This document shows, piece by piece, positions 1-6,862 of a stretch of DNA of 52,880 bases. Made by a program: the position numbers and the translations under genes. This DNA is from Erysipelotrichaceae bacterium UBA3379 (GTDB lineage Bacteria; Bacillota_I; Bacilli_A; Erysipelotrichales; Coprobacillaceae). How positions within the stretch are numbered: position 1 is the first letter of the stretch; every line of letters begins with the position of its first letter. The notes beneath the pieces were generated by a model. The model had not been told where the DNA came from. It worked only from the letters and a program-made list of their open reading frames with translations, and made no database searches. The stretch is from NCBI GenBank assembly GCA_002359025.1, contig DEPZ01000001.1, positions 1 to 52,880 of the forward strand. The letters run 5' to 3'.

Positions 1-785
1 ATATTACTTGAAATAGATATAGGAACTTCATAATCTAATAATAGTTTTAAACATGATAAAATATATGAAGCGCTATTATTTTTTTGCTTTTCATTTTTCA
101 TAATATAAGATCTTGTCTCTTCGTTGGCAACAGAACTATCGATTGTCGTGGCAATTGATCTAATTATTTTTCTATTAATTATAATTTTTTTCATAAAATA
201 ATCTAAATTTGTTCCATTAGTTATAATATGAATTTTAATAATATTTTCTTTACAAAAATCGAAAATTTTATCAATAATTAATTCATTAGATATTAAAAGT
301 GGTTCACCACCAAACAAACCTAATTCAATAATTTTATCTGGGTATCTACTTTGGTATTCTTTTATAACACTGAATATTTTTTCTAAGTTTATATCAGATA
401 TGATTCCTTTATTTAAAACTGGATTACATTGTTGATAACAATAAGTACATCTTAAGTTACAGGCATATGTAATGGCCAATATAATTGTTACAATAGATTG
501 ACTTCTATTAATTTCATCTTGATTATATAGTGTTTCTTTCAAAATATTTTCATTCTCAATATTAAAAATGTCTGGGGTAGTAAAATACTTTTTTATAGAA
601 GATGGTATTCGATTATTGTCAATATAATCTTTGTTCAGAACCATACACTTATCCATAAAAGAATTTATGACCAAATAATTCTCGTTGTCATAATTCTTAA
701 TGTATATATTTTCAGGTATTTTAAATTCTTCTATTTTTTCTTCATTAAGGCTATATAATTTATTATTTTCTAAAATACAATTCAT
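1..785 (-). CDS. Radical SAM/SPASM-type RiPP maturase (partial, runs off left edge)
   Basis: The reading frame is open from an ATG at 785 to the window edge (261 codons seen; C-terminus missing). A GGAAAGGTG ribosome site precedes the ATG. Residues 109-116 read CNLRCTYC, the CxxxCxxC motif that binds the radical SAM [4Fe-4S] cluster, followed by YQQC. GGEPL at about 159-163 is the usual SAM-binding GGEP motif. Residues 1-70 look like the N-terminal recognition region of SPASM peptide maturases. The cysteine-rich SPASM part would lie outside the window. The 41-aa peptide gene directly upstream on the same strand is the likely substrate. The family normally installs C-C, C-O or thioether crosslinks in peptides; the substrate has no cysteine, so a thioether is unlikely. 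Class confidence is high; the exact reaction is unknown. Confidence 0.88.
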   Translation of the reverse strand, partial: MNCILENNKLYSLNEEKIEEFKIPENIYIKNYDNENYLVINSFMDKCMVLNKDYIDNNRIPSSIKKYFTTPDIFNIENENILKETLYNQDEINRSQSIVTIILAITYACNLRCTYCYQQCNPVLNKGIISDINLEKIFSVIKEYQSRYPDKIIELGLFGGEPLLISNELIIDKIFDFCKENIIKIHIITNGTNLDYFMKKIIINRKIIRSIATTIDSSVANEETRSYIMKNEKQKNNSASYILSCLKLLLDYEVPISISSN

Positions 786-819
786 TTTCTTTCACCTTTC
801 CTAATACATATTTTTATAT

Positions 820-852
820 AAAAACTCAACTACTTAAAATAGCTGAGTTTTT
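820..852 (-). terminator. Hairpin between RiPP precursor and maturase genes
   Basis: The arms are 820-832 and 840-852 (13 bp with one A/C mismatch, 7-nt loop), with A/T tracts at both ends. On the minus strand it follows the precursor stop and precedes the maturase ribosome site. It probably acts as a partial terminator or mRNA-stabilising hairpin, keeping precursor transcript above enzyme transcript, as is common in peptide gene clusters. Confidence 0.7.
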
Positions 853-864
853 ATAGTTTAATTT

Positions 865-990
865 TTAGTAAAGTCTTGGATGTTCAGCTAACCCACTGAT
901 TTCAAATTTTTCATCATTAATTGAGAAATCTAATGAATCATTACGTTCCATTTCCTCTAATTCTTCTGCTGAAAAAATTACTTTACTCAT
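865..990 (-). CDS. Candidate RiPP precursor peptide, 41 aa
   Basis: The small frame starts with ATG at 990 and stops with TAA at 865-867. The peptide is acidic in its first half (SAEELEEMERND) and ends SGLAEHPRLY. It has no cysteine and no tryptophan. It sits between an Rgg-like regulator and a radical SAM maturase on the same strand, 79 nt upstream of the maturase, which is the usual place for a precursor. A leader of about 30 residues followed by a C-terminal core containing His, Pro, Arg and Tyr is the simplest reading. The ribosome site lies in a run of eight G (GGGGTG before AAATA-ATG). I do not recognise the core motif as a described family. Being a precursor is inferred from context. 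Confidence 0.75.
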   Translation of the reverse strand: MSKVIFSAEELEEMERNDSLDFSINDEKFEISGLAEHPRLY

Positions 991-1020
991 TATTTCACCC
1001 CCCCCAAAAAATATTTTTTA

Positions 1021-1037
1021 TAATACTAAAAGTATTA
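1021..1037. promoter_or_regulatory. Perfect 7-bp-arm palindrome upstream of the precursor gene
   Basis: TAATACT-AAA-AGTATTA lies in the 78-bp gap between the regulator stop and the precursor start. It could be an operator for the adjacent regulator or a small hairpin in the leader. No convincing -35/-10 pair with normal spacing was seen beside it. Confidence 0.4.
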
Positions 1038-1068
1038 CGTTATTTATCTTACCAATTATTAATAATTT

Positions 1069-2019
1069 TTAAATAGCGAAATCGCCATTATTAAAATACA
1101 CTTGATAATCAGCATGATAAACTCTTTGATATTCTTCTAAATTATTTTGGAGTTTGAATACGCTTTTACAGTTATATAAATATTCCTTAGCCTTATCATA
1201 ATTTTTCATCATAGAAAGGCAGCAGGCTGAATTATAGTATAGATAGGGTAAATAAATGAAATTGTTTATGTTTCTACAAAATTGTATTGCTTCTTCGCTA
1301 TGGTTTAATGAATTCAAATAATCTTTATTAACTAGAAACATCGTACTTATATTATATGAGATTTTTGGATATATATAGTAAAAAGTTTCTTCATCAGTAT
1401 AGTTATTGTCTTTATTCTCTAAGTAAAATAATATTTCTTTCCATAATGGATTATGTAAAGAAAAACAACATATAGAATAGTCTATCAAAATTTCTATTTG
1501 TTCCTTTGATAAATTAAATTTATTATATTTTTTTATTGAGTATCCTGATAATTCAAATGCTTGCTCTAATAAACTTTTTGCTACATTAAAGTTGTGATTT
1601 TTTTGAGCTTCAATAATTGCAAGAATATGAGTAGATAATTGTTTGTATTTGTTTAATTCATTTACTTTTTCGTTTGAAATGATTTGTTTATATAATTCTG
1701 TCAATTCAGTGAAATTTCTTTTTAATCTAATGATTTCAAATTGATTATAATATTCATCCAATTCTAATAAAGCTTTTTCTTTACTTAATTGTATAACTTG
1801 ATCAAAACTAATATCTAGTTTTATACAACATAAAACAAGTATGTCTAACTTTATGCTTTCTTTGCCATTGCACATTCTATTAAAATGAGAGTAGTCATAA
1901 ATTCCTTCAATCAATTTAGATTGAGATATTCCCTTATTATATGCTTTATCTAATATAATTTGTAAAGCCTTGCTTTTATCAAAAAATTCATCCATATTTT
2001 TCTTAGCCTCTTCTTTCAT
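1069..2019 (-). CDS. Rgg/RNPP-like transcriptional regulator (HTH plus TPR-like domain)
   Basis: The protein has 316 residues. Residues about 16-75 look like the Xre-type helix-turn-helix of Rgg/MutR proteins (ISQSKLIEGIYDYSHFNRMC then GKESIKLDIL). The rest is all-helical with TPR-like repeats, for example LYYNSACCLSMMKNYDKAKE near the C-terminus, as in peptide-binding RNPP receptors. The length is slightly above the usual 280-300 residues. Divergently upstream, 157 bp away, lies a 48-aa exported peptide that is a good candidate ligand. Downstream on the same strand lie the peptide precursor and maturase. Known Rgg/PlcR/ComR proteins bind an imported short peptide and then activate target promoters. 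That role is inferred here; the regulator family call is from sequence pattern. Confidence 0.8.
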   Translation of the reverse strand: MKEEAKKNMDEFFDKSKALQIILDKAYNKGISQSKLIEGIYDYSHFNRMCNGKESIKLDILVLCCIKLDISFDQVIQLSKEKALLELDEYYNQFEIIRLKRNFTELTELYKQIISNEKVNELNKYKQLSTHILAIIEAQKNHNFNVAKSLLEQAFELSGYSIKKYNKFNLSKEQIEILIDYSICCFSLHNPLWKEILFYLENKDNNYTDEETFYYIYPKISYNISTMFLVNKDYLNSLNHSEEAIQFCRNINNFIYLPYLYYNSACCLSMMKNYDKAKEYLYNCKSVFKLQNNLEEYQRVYHADYQVYFNNGDFAI

Positions 2020-2095
2020 TTTTTATAATATAATAAAGTAAACATTAAAATCATTAGTATCCATTTTTTATTTTTTGGATATTATATTTATAACA

Positions 2096-2139
2096 ATAGC
2101 GGAATGGCTATATATTTTTTTATTTGTTTTTTATATAAT
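2096..2139 (+). promoter_or_regulatory. Candidate activator-dependent promoter of the pheromone gene
   Basis: A -10 hexamer TATAAT lies at 2134-2139. The -35 position (about 2111-2116, TATATT) is poor. An inverted repeat ATAGC-GGAATG-GCTAT at 2096-2111 is centred about 42 bp before the expected transcription start, the usual place for an activator that contacts RNA polymerase. A second inverted repeat, TATCCA/TGGATA, lies at 2058-2081, towards the regulator gene. Confidence 0.45.
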
Positions 2140-2176
2140 ACCTTCGTAAAATAAACAATACAAGGAGGGGATACAT

Positions 2177-2323
2177 TTGAAAATCAAAGTCTTAATTGCT
2201 TTACTACTGATGAGTTCGGTAGTTAGTGGTACAACATTAGTTAATGATAATTTCGTTAATGTATCATCTGAAAAAACAGAATACACAGAAATTAATCCAC
2301 TTATTTTTGATTTTTGGTGGTAA
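2177..2323 (+). CDS. Candidate peptide pheromone precursor, 48 aa, C-terminus NPLIFDFWW
   Basis: A TTG start at 2177 follows the strong ribosome site AAGGAGGGG (2162-2170) with six bases between; the TAA stop is at 2321. The N-terminus (KIKVLIALLLMSSVVSGTTL) is a clean Sec signal peptide: two lysines, a hydrophobic core, then small residues. The C-terminus is hydrophobic with a terminal Trp-Trp. Exported 40-50-aa peptides whose last 7-9 residues are the signal are typical of PapR and Rgg-SHP systems, and a double tryptophan marks the ComS/XIP group. The gene is divergent from an Rgg-like receptor gene and followed by a strong terminator. Function is inferred from these features together. Confidence 0.78.
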   Translation: MKIKVLIALLLMSSVVSGTTLVNDNFVNVSSEKTEYTEINPLIFDFWW

Positions 2324-2329
2324 ATCTTC

Positions 2330-2370
2330 AGAAACCTTTTCCTTATTCTATGTGAAAAGGTTTCTAAATT
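2330..2370 (+). terminator. Intrinsic terminator of the pheromone gene
   Basis: Perfect 12-bp arms AGAAACCTTTTC (2330-2341) and GAAAAGGTTTCT (2354-2365) are followed by AAATTTTT. It starts seven bases after the pheromone stop codon. Confidence 0.85.
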
Positions 2371-2371
2371 T

Positions 2372-3013
2372 TTACAAAGATTGTAATGTAATTTTAATTT
2401 TATATTTTTTAGGCAAAAATTCTTTAATTAATTCATAATCATATAGAATTTCATTTTCAACTATAATGGTATATCCCCTAATACTATTGTCATGCAATAT
2501 GTCGACCTTACTAATAGCATAATTGATAATACTATTAATATACATATATTCATTTACTAATAAATCAACATAAGCCTCTCTTGAATATTTAATATTTCTA
2601 TATTGCTCTAGATGCTCTTTTTTAATGTTTCCCAAGAATCAACAACCATGTAATTATTAACAACTCTTTTTTTGAAACTAAACCATCAAAATATATTCTT
2701 CCAACTTTAAATGGGTTCAGAAAGTTTGGTTTAAATGTAATTGAATAGCTGTCAGCAATACATTGGCATAAATATTTTAATGAACATAATGATGAATCCT
2801 CATAAAGGTTATGATTCATGAAATCATATAATATATCAACTTTTTATCTATGTTCATAAACCGAAAGTTTTTCCAGTACTTTATTGAAAAAAAGCAATTC
2901 TTCCATCTTTCAAATCCACCATATTTTGATAAGTAATATCTATTTCTTTATCTAATCGCAAGTAAGAAATTTTTTTGTTTTTGTAATTTAGTTGTGTATG
3001 TAGCTACTGACAT
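2372..3013 (-). pseudogene. Decayed gene of unknown function
   Basis: Joining frames gives a protein of about 210 residues starting MSVATYTTKLQKQK at 3013 and ending IKEFLPKKYKIKITLQSL at 2372. The frame is broken near 2960, near 2880, by a stop codon at about 2845 (after SVYEHR), and again at about 2650-2620, where two more shifts are needed. The two intact pieces are 2622-2819 and 2372-2635. Within the pieces the sequence looks protein-like. No family is recognised. At least four separate lesions make an assembly error unlikely. It ends against the pheromone terminator on the opposite strand. Confidence 0.55.
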
Positions 3014-3102
3014 TTTTATTTCATCCATTAATCATATTATATAATAAATTGTTCTAAAATCATATTTAATGTTATAATAACTTTGGAAGATCAAATAAAA
3101 TA

Positions 3103-3315
3103 GAGTTAAAAACTAAATTTATTACTTTTCAAGAACTAGCAGATGCTCTTGGGTGAAGCCTTCAGTAAGTTGCTCAAGTACATTCTAAAAGAATTATAAA
3201 AGTATTTCATATTGATAAGAAAAGATTACTTAAAGTAGGAATGTCCCCTTTGAATTTGTTTGAAAAGTATTTTGATCAATCTGTTGATATTCAATCAAAT
3301 GAAAAGACTATCTAG
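3103..3315 (+). pseudogene. Remnant of a small DNA-binding (excisionase-like) gene
   Basis: One frame reads ELKTKFITFQELADALG, then an in-frame TGA and, shortly after, TAA, then KRIIKVFHIDKKRLLKVG and about 30 more residues to a stop at 3313. The pattern FQELADALG followed by a KRLLKVG-like strand fits the small winged-helix proteins that often precede integrase genes. There is no start codon. The call rests on position and on this short pattern only. Confidence 0.35.
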
Positions 3316-3341
3316 TCCATCGCCAAACTTTCTAGATAGTC
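3306..3341 (-). terminator. Inverted repeat, possible terminator on the minus strand
   Basis: Perfect 10-bp arms GACTATCTAG (3306-3315) and CTAGATAGTC (3332-3341). A TTTTC run follows on the minus strand only. No intact minus-strand gene ends here, so it may be left over from the decayed element. Confidence 0.4.
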
Positions 3342-3368
3342 ACTCACGAAAAGAGACATATTTTTATA

Positions 3369-4502
3369 ATGCTCTTTCAAAGAGAATTATATCAGACAAC
3401 GTATCTCCTTTCAAACCAAATTTTAAGAAAGGAGTTTTTATATACCGATAACTCAAAAAGAATTATTGGAAAAAGAAAGAATTATAAACGTAGGGGGTTT
3501 AAAAGCAAAAAAGCAGCAAAATTAGCAAAAGCAGAATTTTTTGAAACAATATAATAATATTTTACCAACTCGTATAAAATTAAATGATTTGATTAAGGAG
3601 TATCATAAAGAAGCTCCCAATCGCATTAAATTATCTACTCTCAAGGCTTATAAGAGATTTAAAAAAATGTCATATCACCTAGTTTTGGTAATCGTTATAT
3701 TGATGATATTACAACATTAGAAATTACACGTTGGATTAATGCTATTTCACAAAATGGATATGATGGCAGAATTTATGGTGAATCATCTACACGTAATATT
3801 TTACTGCACCTGTCTGGTTTATTCACATATGCTGTTGATCATGACTGGTTACAAAAGAATCCATGTCATAAAGTTAAACCACCCAAAGATTCAAATAAGA
3901 TTATAAGAAGACAATCTAGTGAAGAAAACTTCTGGGAAATAGATGAGTATCGCAAATTTATTAATACTGTTGAAGATGAATATAAAAGGGATATTTATGA
4001 ATTTATGTTTCTTACGGGTTTACGTATTGGTGAATTCTGTGCTTTACAATGGAAAGATGTCGATCTTATTAATAATAAATTAAGAATATCTAAATCATTA
4101 AGTGCGATTACATCAAAAATAACGTCACCCAAAACTTCACGTTCAAATAGAACTATTCAGTTACCAGATAGACTGGTAGAAAAATTAAAAAAGCAATATA
4201 TTATTATTTTTCAACAAGATGGATTTAATGATGATTATTATTTATATAAGGATCAAACTTATATCTCTATAGCTACACTTAGAAGATGGTTTAATGAAGA
4301 TGTAGAAAAATCTGGTGTAAAAAGAATAACAGTACATGGACTAAGACATTCTCATGCAAGTTATTTGTTATCAAATCCAATGATTTCAGAATTGTTAATA
4401 GCTGATAGATTAGGGCATAGTGTAGAAATGTTAAGAAGTACGTATGCACATATATATGAAAAAAGTAGAAAAAATCTTATAGATTTTATAGACGAATTAT
4501 AG
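3369..4502 (+). pseudogene. Tyrosine recombinase (integrase), frameshifted
   Basis: The N-terminal piece (KRKNYKRRGFKSKKAAKLAKAEF) is an AP2-like arm-binding domain. It is followed by a SAM-like core-binding domain (IKLNDLIKEYHKEAPNR, then LEITRWINAISQNGYDGR) and a catalytic domain. The active-site residues are all visible: Arg in TGLRIGE, Lys in TSPKTS, HGLRH, LGHS and the Tyr of STYAHIYE. The frame breaks at a T6 tract (3537-3542) and at an A7 tract (3661-3667); from about 3668 to 4502 it is open. It resembles ICE/phage integrases of Firmicutes. Both breaks are single-base homopolymer indels, so sequencing error is possible, but the neighbouring genes are decayed too. Confidence 0.82.
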
Positions 4503-4515
4503 TCATATAATCTAT

Positions 4516-4566
4516 AAAAACACACTGTCATTAATAACAATTATATTTTTTGACAGTGTGTTTTTT
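4516..4566 (+). terminator. Intrinsic terminator after the integrase
   Basis: 15-bp perfect arms AAAAACACACTGTCA (4516-4530) and TGACAGTGTGTTTTT (4551-4565), followed by T. It lies 14 bases past the integrase stop and could serve both strands. Confidence 0.85.
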
Positions 4567-4836
4567 CACTAATCAATATTAATCATTGATTTATATTTTT
4601 ATTGAATAATTCGTAATAAAAAAGATATTGTAAAGTATGCACAATACAATATCCCATAAAGATTAGAAAAGATTTCCAATTCTAATCTATATTTTATTAT
4701 ACTCATTTCCTTAAATTTTATTAAAAAAAAAGAAAAGTTGCACCATTCTTTTTTTTGTTAACAAAACGAATAGACTGAGCATTTCCTTTTGCATTAACAT
4801 TATATCTTAAAAACATCAAAAAGTCAATAATGATTT
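4567..4836. other. Gene-free stretch with two tandem hairpins
   Basis: Two perfect 9-bp hairpins lie next to each other: GATATTGTA/TACAATATC (4624-4653) and AGATTAGAA/TTCTAATCT (4660-4688). They could end transcription of the minus-strand DUF3800 gene or form part of a recombination site. No open frame is seen. Confidence 0.4.
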
Positions 4837-5562
4837 TTAATGAACTATCTTGAATCCAAATCTCGATTCCATTGATAATTTCCCATCATATAAGCACTCC
4901 TTTATAATCGGCAACAAGGTATATTCTTTTTGTTGAATATGTAATGCTTCTCTTGCTAATGGATTCGGGAAAAAATCTGCAAATTGCACACCTAAATTAT
5001 TATCAGACTTAGGAATAAAATTTATTGTGGTTAAATGCTTTTGAAGAGATTCCTTGCTATAAAACAATGTTCCTGTAGCTTTAAGCTGATGAAATAAATT
5101 CTGTAGTGTTGTATTGCTTCCAGAATCTGTGCTTTCTAAATAGACACTACCACATGCATTATTTGAAATAAGGAAGTGGTTATAATTTTCCATTAATAAT
5201 TGTAAAGAAATATAATAAATTTGATTAGTTTCCTCATTTCCATATAATTGCTCAAAATCATCAATGTTAATCGAAACAGCTAAAACATGCAATTCTACTT
5301 TCTTGAATAACTCTTCAATCTTTTGAAAAAACAACTTATATTGCTCTCTTGTTCGCCCTGCAAATTCACCTTTAGCTTTTCTTATATCAATTTCATGTAA
5401 TATTATTTGTTCATTACCAAAGCATTCTTTCTTTATTGATAATAATTCTGGCTTTAGTTTATTCTCATATTCTTCCTTACTAATAGCATATCCTGCTAAT
5501 GTAAAATTTTTGAAATTGGTATTTGGTTTTGATTCATCTAAAAATAAGTAGTATTCATTCAT
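4837..5562 (-). CDS. DUF3800 domain protein
   Basis: The 241-residue protein starts at ATG 5562, with AGGAGG six bases upstream; an in-frame upstream codon at 5595 would overlap the previous gene and lacks a ribosome site. YYLFLDES at the N-terminus followed by FTLAGYAI, and a C-terminal QFADFF, match the RNase-H-like DUF3800 family. That family is common in phages, mobile elements and defence islands and has no settled biochemical role. The gene is last in an Xre - ImmA - DUF3800 operon, 23 nt after the ImmA gene. It is probably the effector or passenger of that regulatory pair (inference). Confidence 0.75.
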   Translation of the reverse strand: MNEYYLFLDESKPNTNFKNFTLAGYAISKEEYENKLKPELLSIKKECFGNEQIILHEIDIRKAKGEFAGRTREQYKLFFQKIEELFKKVELHVLAVSINIDDFEQLYGNEETNQIYYISLQLLMENYNHFLISNNACGSVYLESTDSGSNTTLQNLFHQLKATGTLFYSKESLQKHLTTINFIPKSDNNLGVQFADFFPNPLAREALHIQQKEYTLLPIIKECLYDGKLSMESRFGFKIVH

Positions 5563-5585
5563 ATTATTCCTCCTTTTTACTTTTG

Positions 5586-6242
5586 CTACCACCATTCATC
5601 TCTTTTACTTTGCATATCATATTCTTCATCAAAATAATCAATTTCTGCAAATTTATTTGGTGCAATCATATCTACAAATTCACTGAATAAAATATTAAGA
5701 CTTTCATCATCTTTTTTATAGTTATATTCATAATTTTTGTTTAATGTTTCTAATTTTTTTATTGCAGCTTCTTCAGATACATTAAAATTTCGTATTATAA
5801 AATCGACTGTAATATTATATCCTCTTTCTATAGCAATATTTATTATTTGATTAGGTATCAAAAGTTGTGCTGCAAAAAAGTTTGCTTCTACTTCCATTTT
5901 TGAATATAATTGTTCATCTATATTTTCGAAACTATGTTTCATAACAATATGCCCTATTTCATGAGTTATTGTCCATCTCTGTCTTGTTTTCAATTGATTA
6001 TCATTATAAAATATTATATATTTATCACCTCTTTTTATGGTTTCACCATCATTACTTCCTAGTTTAGAAGGATCTATGCCATACTTTTGTTTTGCCTTTG
6101 AATATGAACAAAGTGAAATATTATATAATGTTATTCTTTTTAAAAGCTTCTTTAAACTAAAAGGGAACTGTGTTATACCTGCACTTAATAGAAAAATATT
6201 GGCTGTACTAGTTGCTGATTTAAAATCAGGTTTATATATCAT
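5586..6242 (-). CDS. ImmA/IrrE-family metallopeptidase
   Basis: A zinc-protease motif HEIGH with a glutamate further on (VEANFFAAQLLIP) marks the ImmA/IrrE (COG2856) family. I chose ATG 6242 (MIYKPDF) because GAGG lies nine bases upstream and it overlaps the regulator's stop by 11 nt; ATGs at 6248 and 6275 are alternatives in the same frame. It follows an Xre repressor, as ImmA follows ImmR in ICEBs1, where ImmA cuts the repressor upon a stress or peptide cue. The same control of the operon or of a former mobile element is inferred. The C-terminal tail is acidic and ends DEWW. Confidence 0.85.
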   Translation of the reverse strand: MIYKPDFKSATSTANIFLLSAGITQFPFSLKKLLKRITLYNISLCSYSKAKQKYGIDPSKLGSNDGETIKRGDKYIIFYNDNQLKTRQRWTITHEIGHIVMKHSFENIDEQLYSKMEVEANFFAAQLLIPNQIINIAIERGYNITVDFIIRNFNVSEEAAIKKLETLNKNYEYNYKKDDESLNILFSEFVDMIAPNKFAEIDYFDEEYDMQSKRDEWW

Positions 6243-6576
6243 CTTCATCGTCCTCATCTTCAAAAATATTATCAAACATAGTTCCTAATATTACAGTAGC
6301 TTTTTTGACTTCTTCTTGATTTAATTTATTTAATCCCCTATGTAATATTTCTATTTCAGATACAGAAGAAACCTCGTTGCCTAACAAATAATCAATTGAA
6401 ACCGAAAATATTGAAGATAACTTCTTTAAAATATCTGAATTAGGAACAACTCCCAAATTCTCCCAATTTGCTACTGTAGCCTTTTTTACATTAAGTTTTC
6501 GTCCTAACTCTTCCAATGTATAATCATTATTTCTTCTCAGTTGCCTTAAACGATTTGAAAAATTTTGATTTGCCAT
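6232..6576 (-). CDS. Xre-family HTH repressor (ImmR-like)
   Basis: The protein has 114 residues. The HTH is at about 7-60: FSNRLRQLRRNNDYTLEELG then KKATVANWENLGVVPNSDIL, and IDYLLG closes the domain. An acidic tail EDEDDEDDI follows, a plausible target of the downstream ImmA-like protease. AGGAGGTAATTTT precedes the start. The gene lies under a near-consensus promoter overlapped by repeats of ATACTTT, the expected autorepression arrangement. It is the first gene of a three-gene operon. Confidence 0.9.
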   Translation of the reverse strand: MANQNFSNRLRQLRRNNDYTLEELGRKLNVKKATVANWENLGVVPNSDILKKLSSIFSVSIDYLLGNEVSSVSEIEILHRGLNKLNQEEVKKATVILGTMFDNIFEDEDDEDDI

Positions 6577-6595
6577 AAAATTACCTCCTTCTTAT

Positions 6596-6652
6596 ATTAT
6601 ACATTATAAATATACTTTGTCAACAAAAAGTATATTTGTGATATACTTTGTT
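6596..6652 (-). promoter_or_regulatory. Promoter and operators of the Xre operon
   Basis: On the minus strand TTGACA (6618-6623) and TATAAT (6596-6601) are 16 bp apart, both perfect hexamers. Three copies of a TATACTTT-type element overlap it: 6611-6618, inverted at 6626-6635, and 6642-6649. Such repeats are typical Xre binding sites. Confidence 0.82.
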
Positions 6653-6742
6653 TGTAATTATTTTTCTAGTAGCATACCTTTATTTAAATCATTGTATGCC
6701 ATTTGTATGCCACTTTCAAAGCATATGTCTTAGACTAAATAA
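6653..6742. other. Short repeats near the lysS 3' end
   Basis: TTGTATGCCA occurs at 6692-6701 and again at 6703-6712, and the inverse core GCATAC at 6672-6677. Closely spaced repeats like this beside an integrase-bearing relic could be an attachment site or integrase arm sites. No matching copy was found elsewhere in the window. Confidence 0.3.
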
Positions 6743-6812
6743 AAAAGCATAACTTTCTAACACTCATAAAGTCATCAAATTTCGCTTCATGATTTAGAGA
6801 TATTATGCTTTT
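6743..6812 (-). terminator. Terminator of lysS
   Basis: 10-bp arms AAAAGCATAA (6743-6752) and TTATGCTTTT (6803-6812) enclose a long loop with an inner CAT/ATG pairing. On the minus strand a T run follows. It lies 50 bp past the lysS stop. Confidence 0.6.
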
Positions 6813-6862
6813 ATTTTATCTATCAATTTAAGTTTAAAATCAAAATTATCTTGATTCTATCA

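Noticed and set aside
2244..2438. Plus-strand 64-codon frame
   Set aside because: It overlaps the pheromone gene in another frame and crosses the terminator; no ribosome site.
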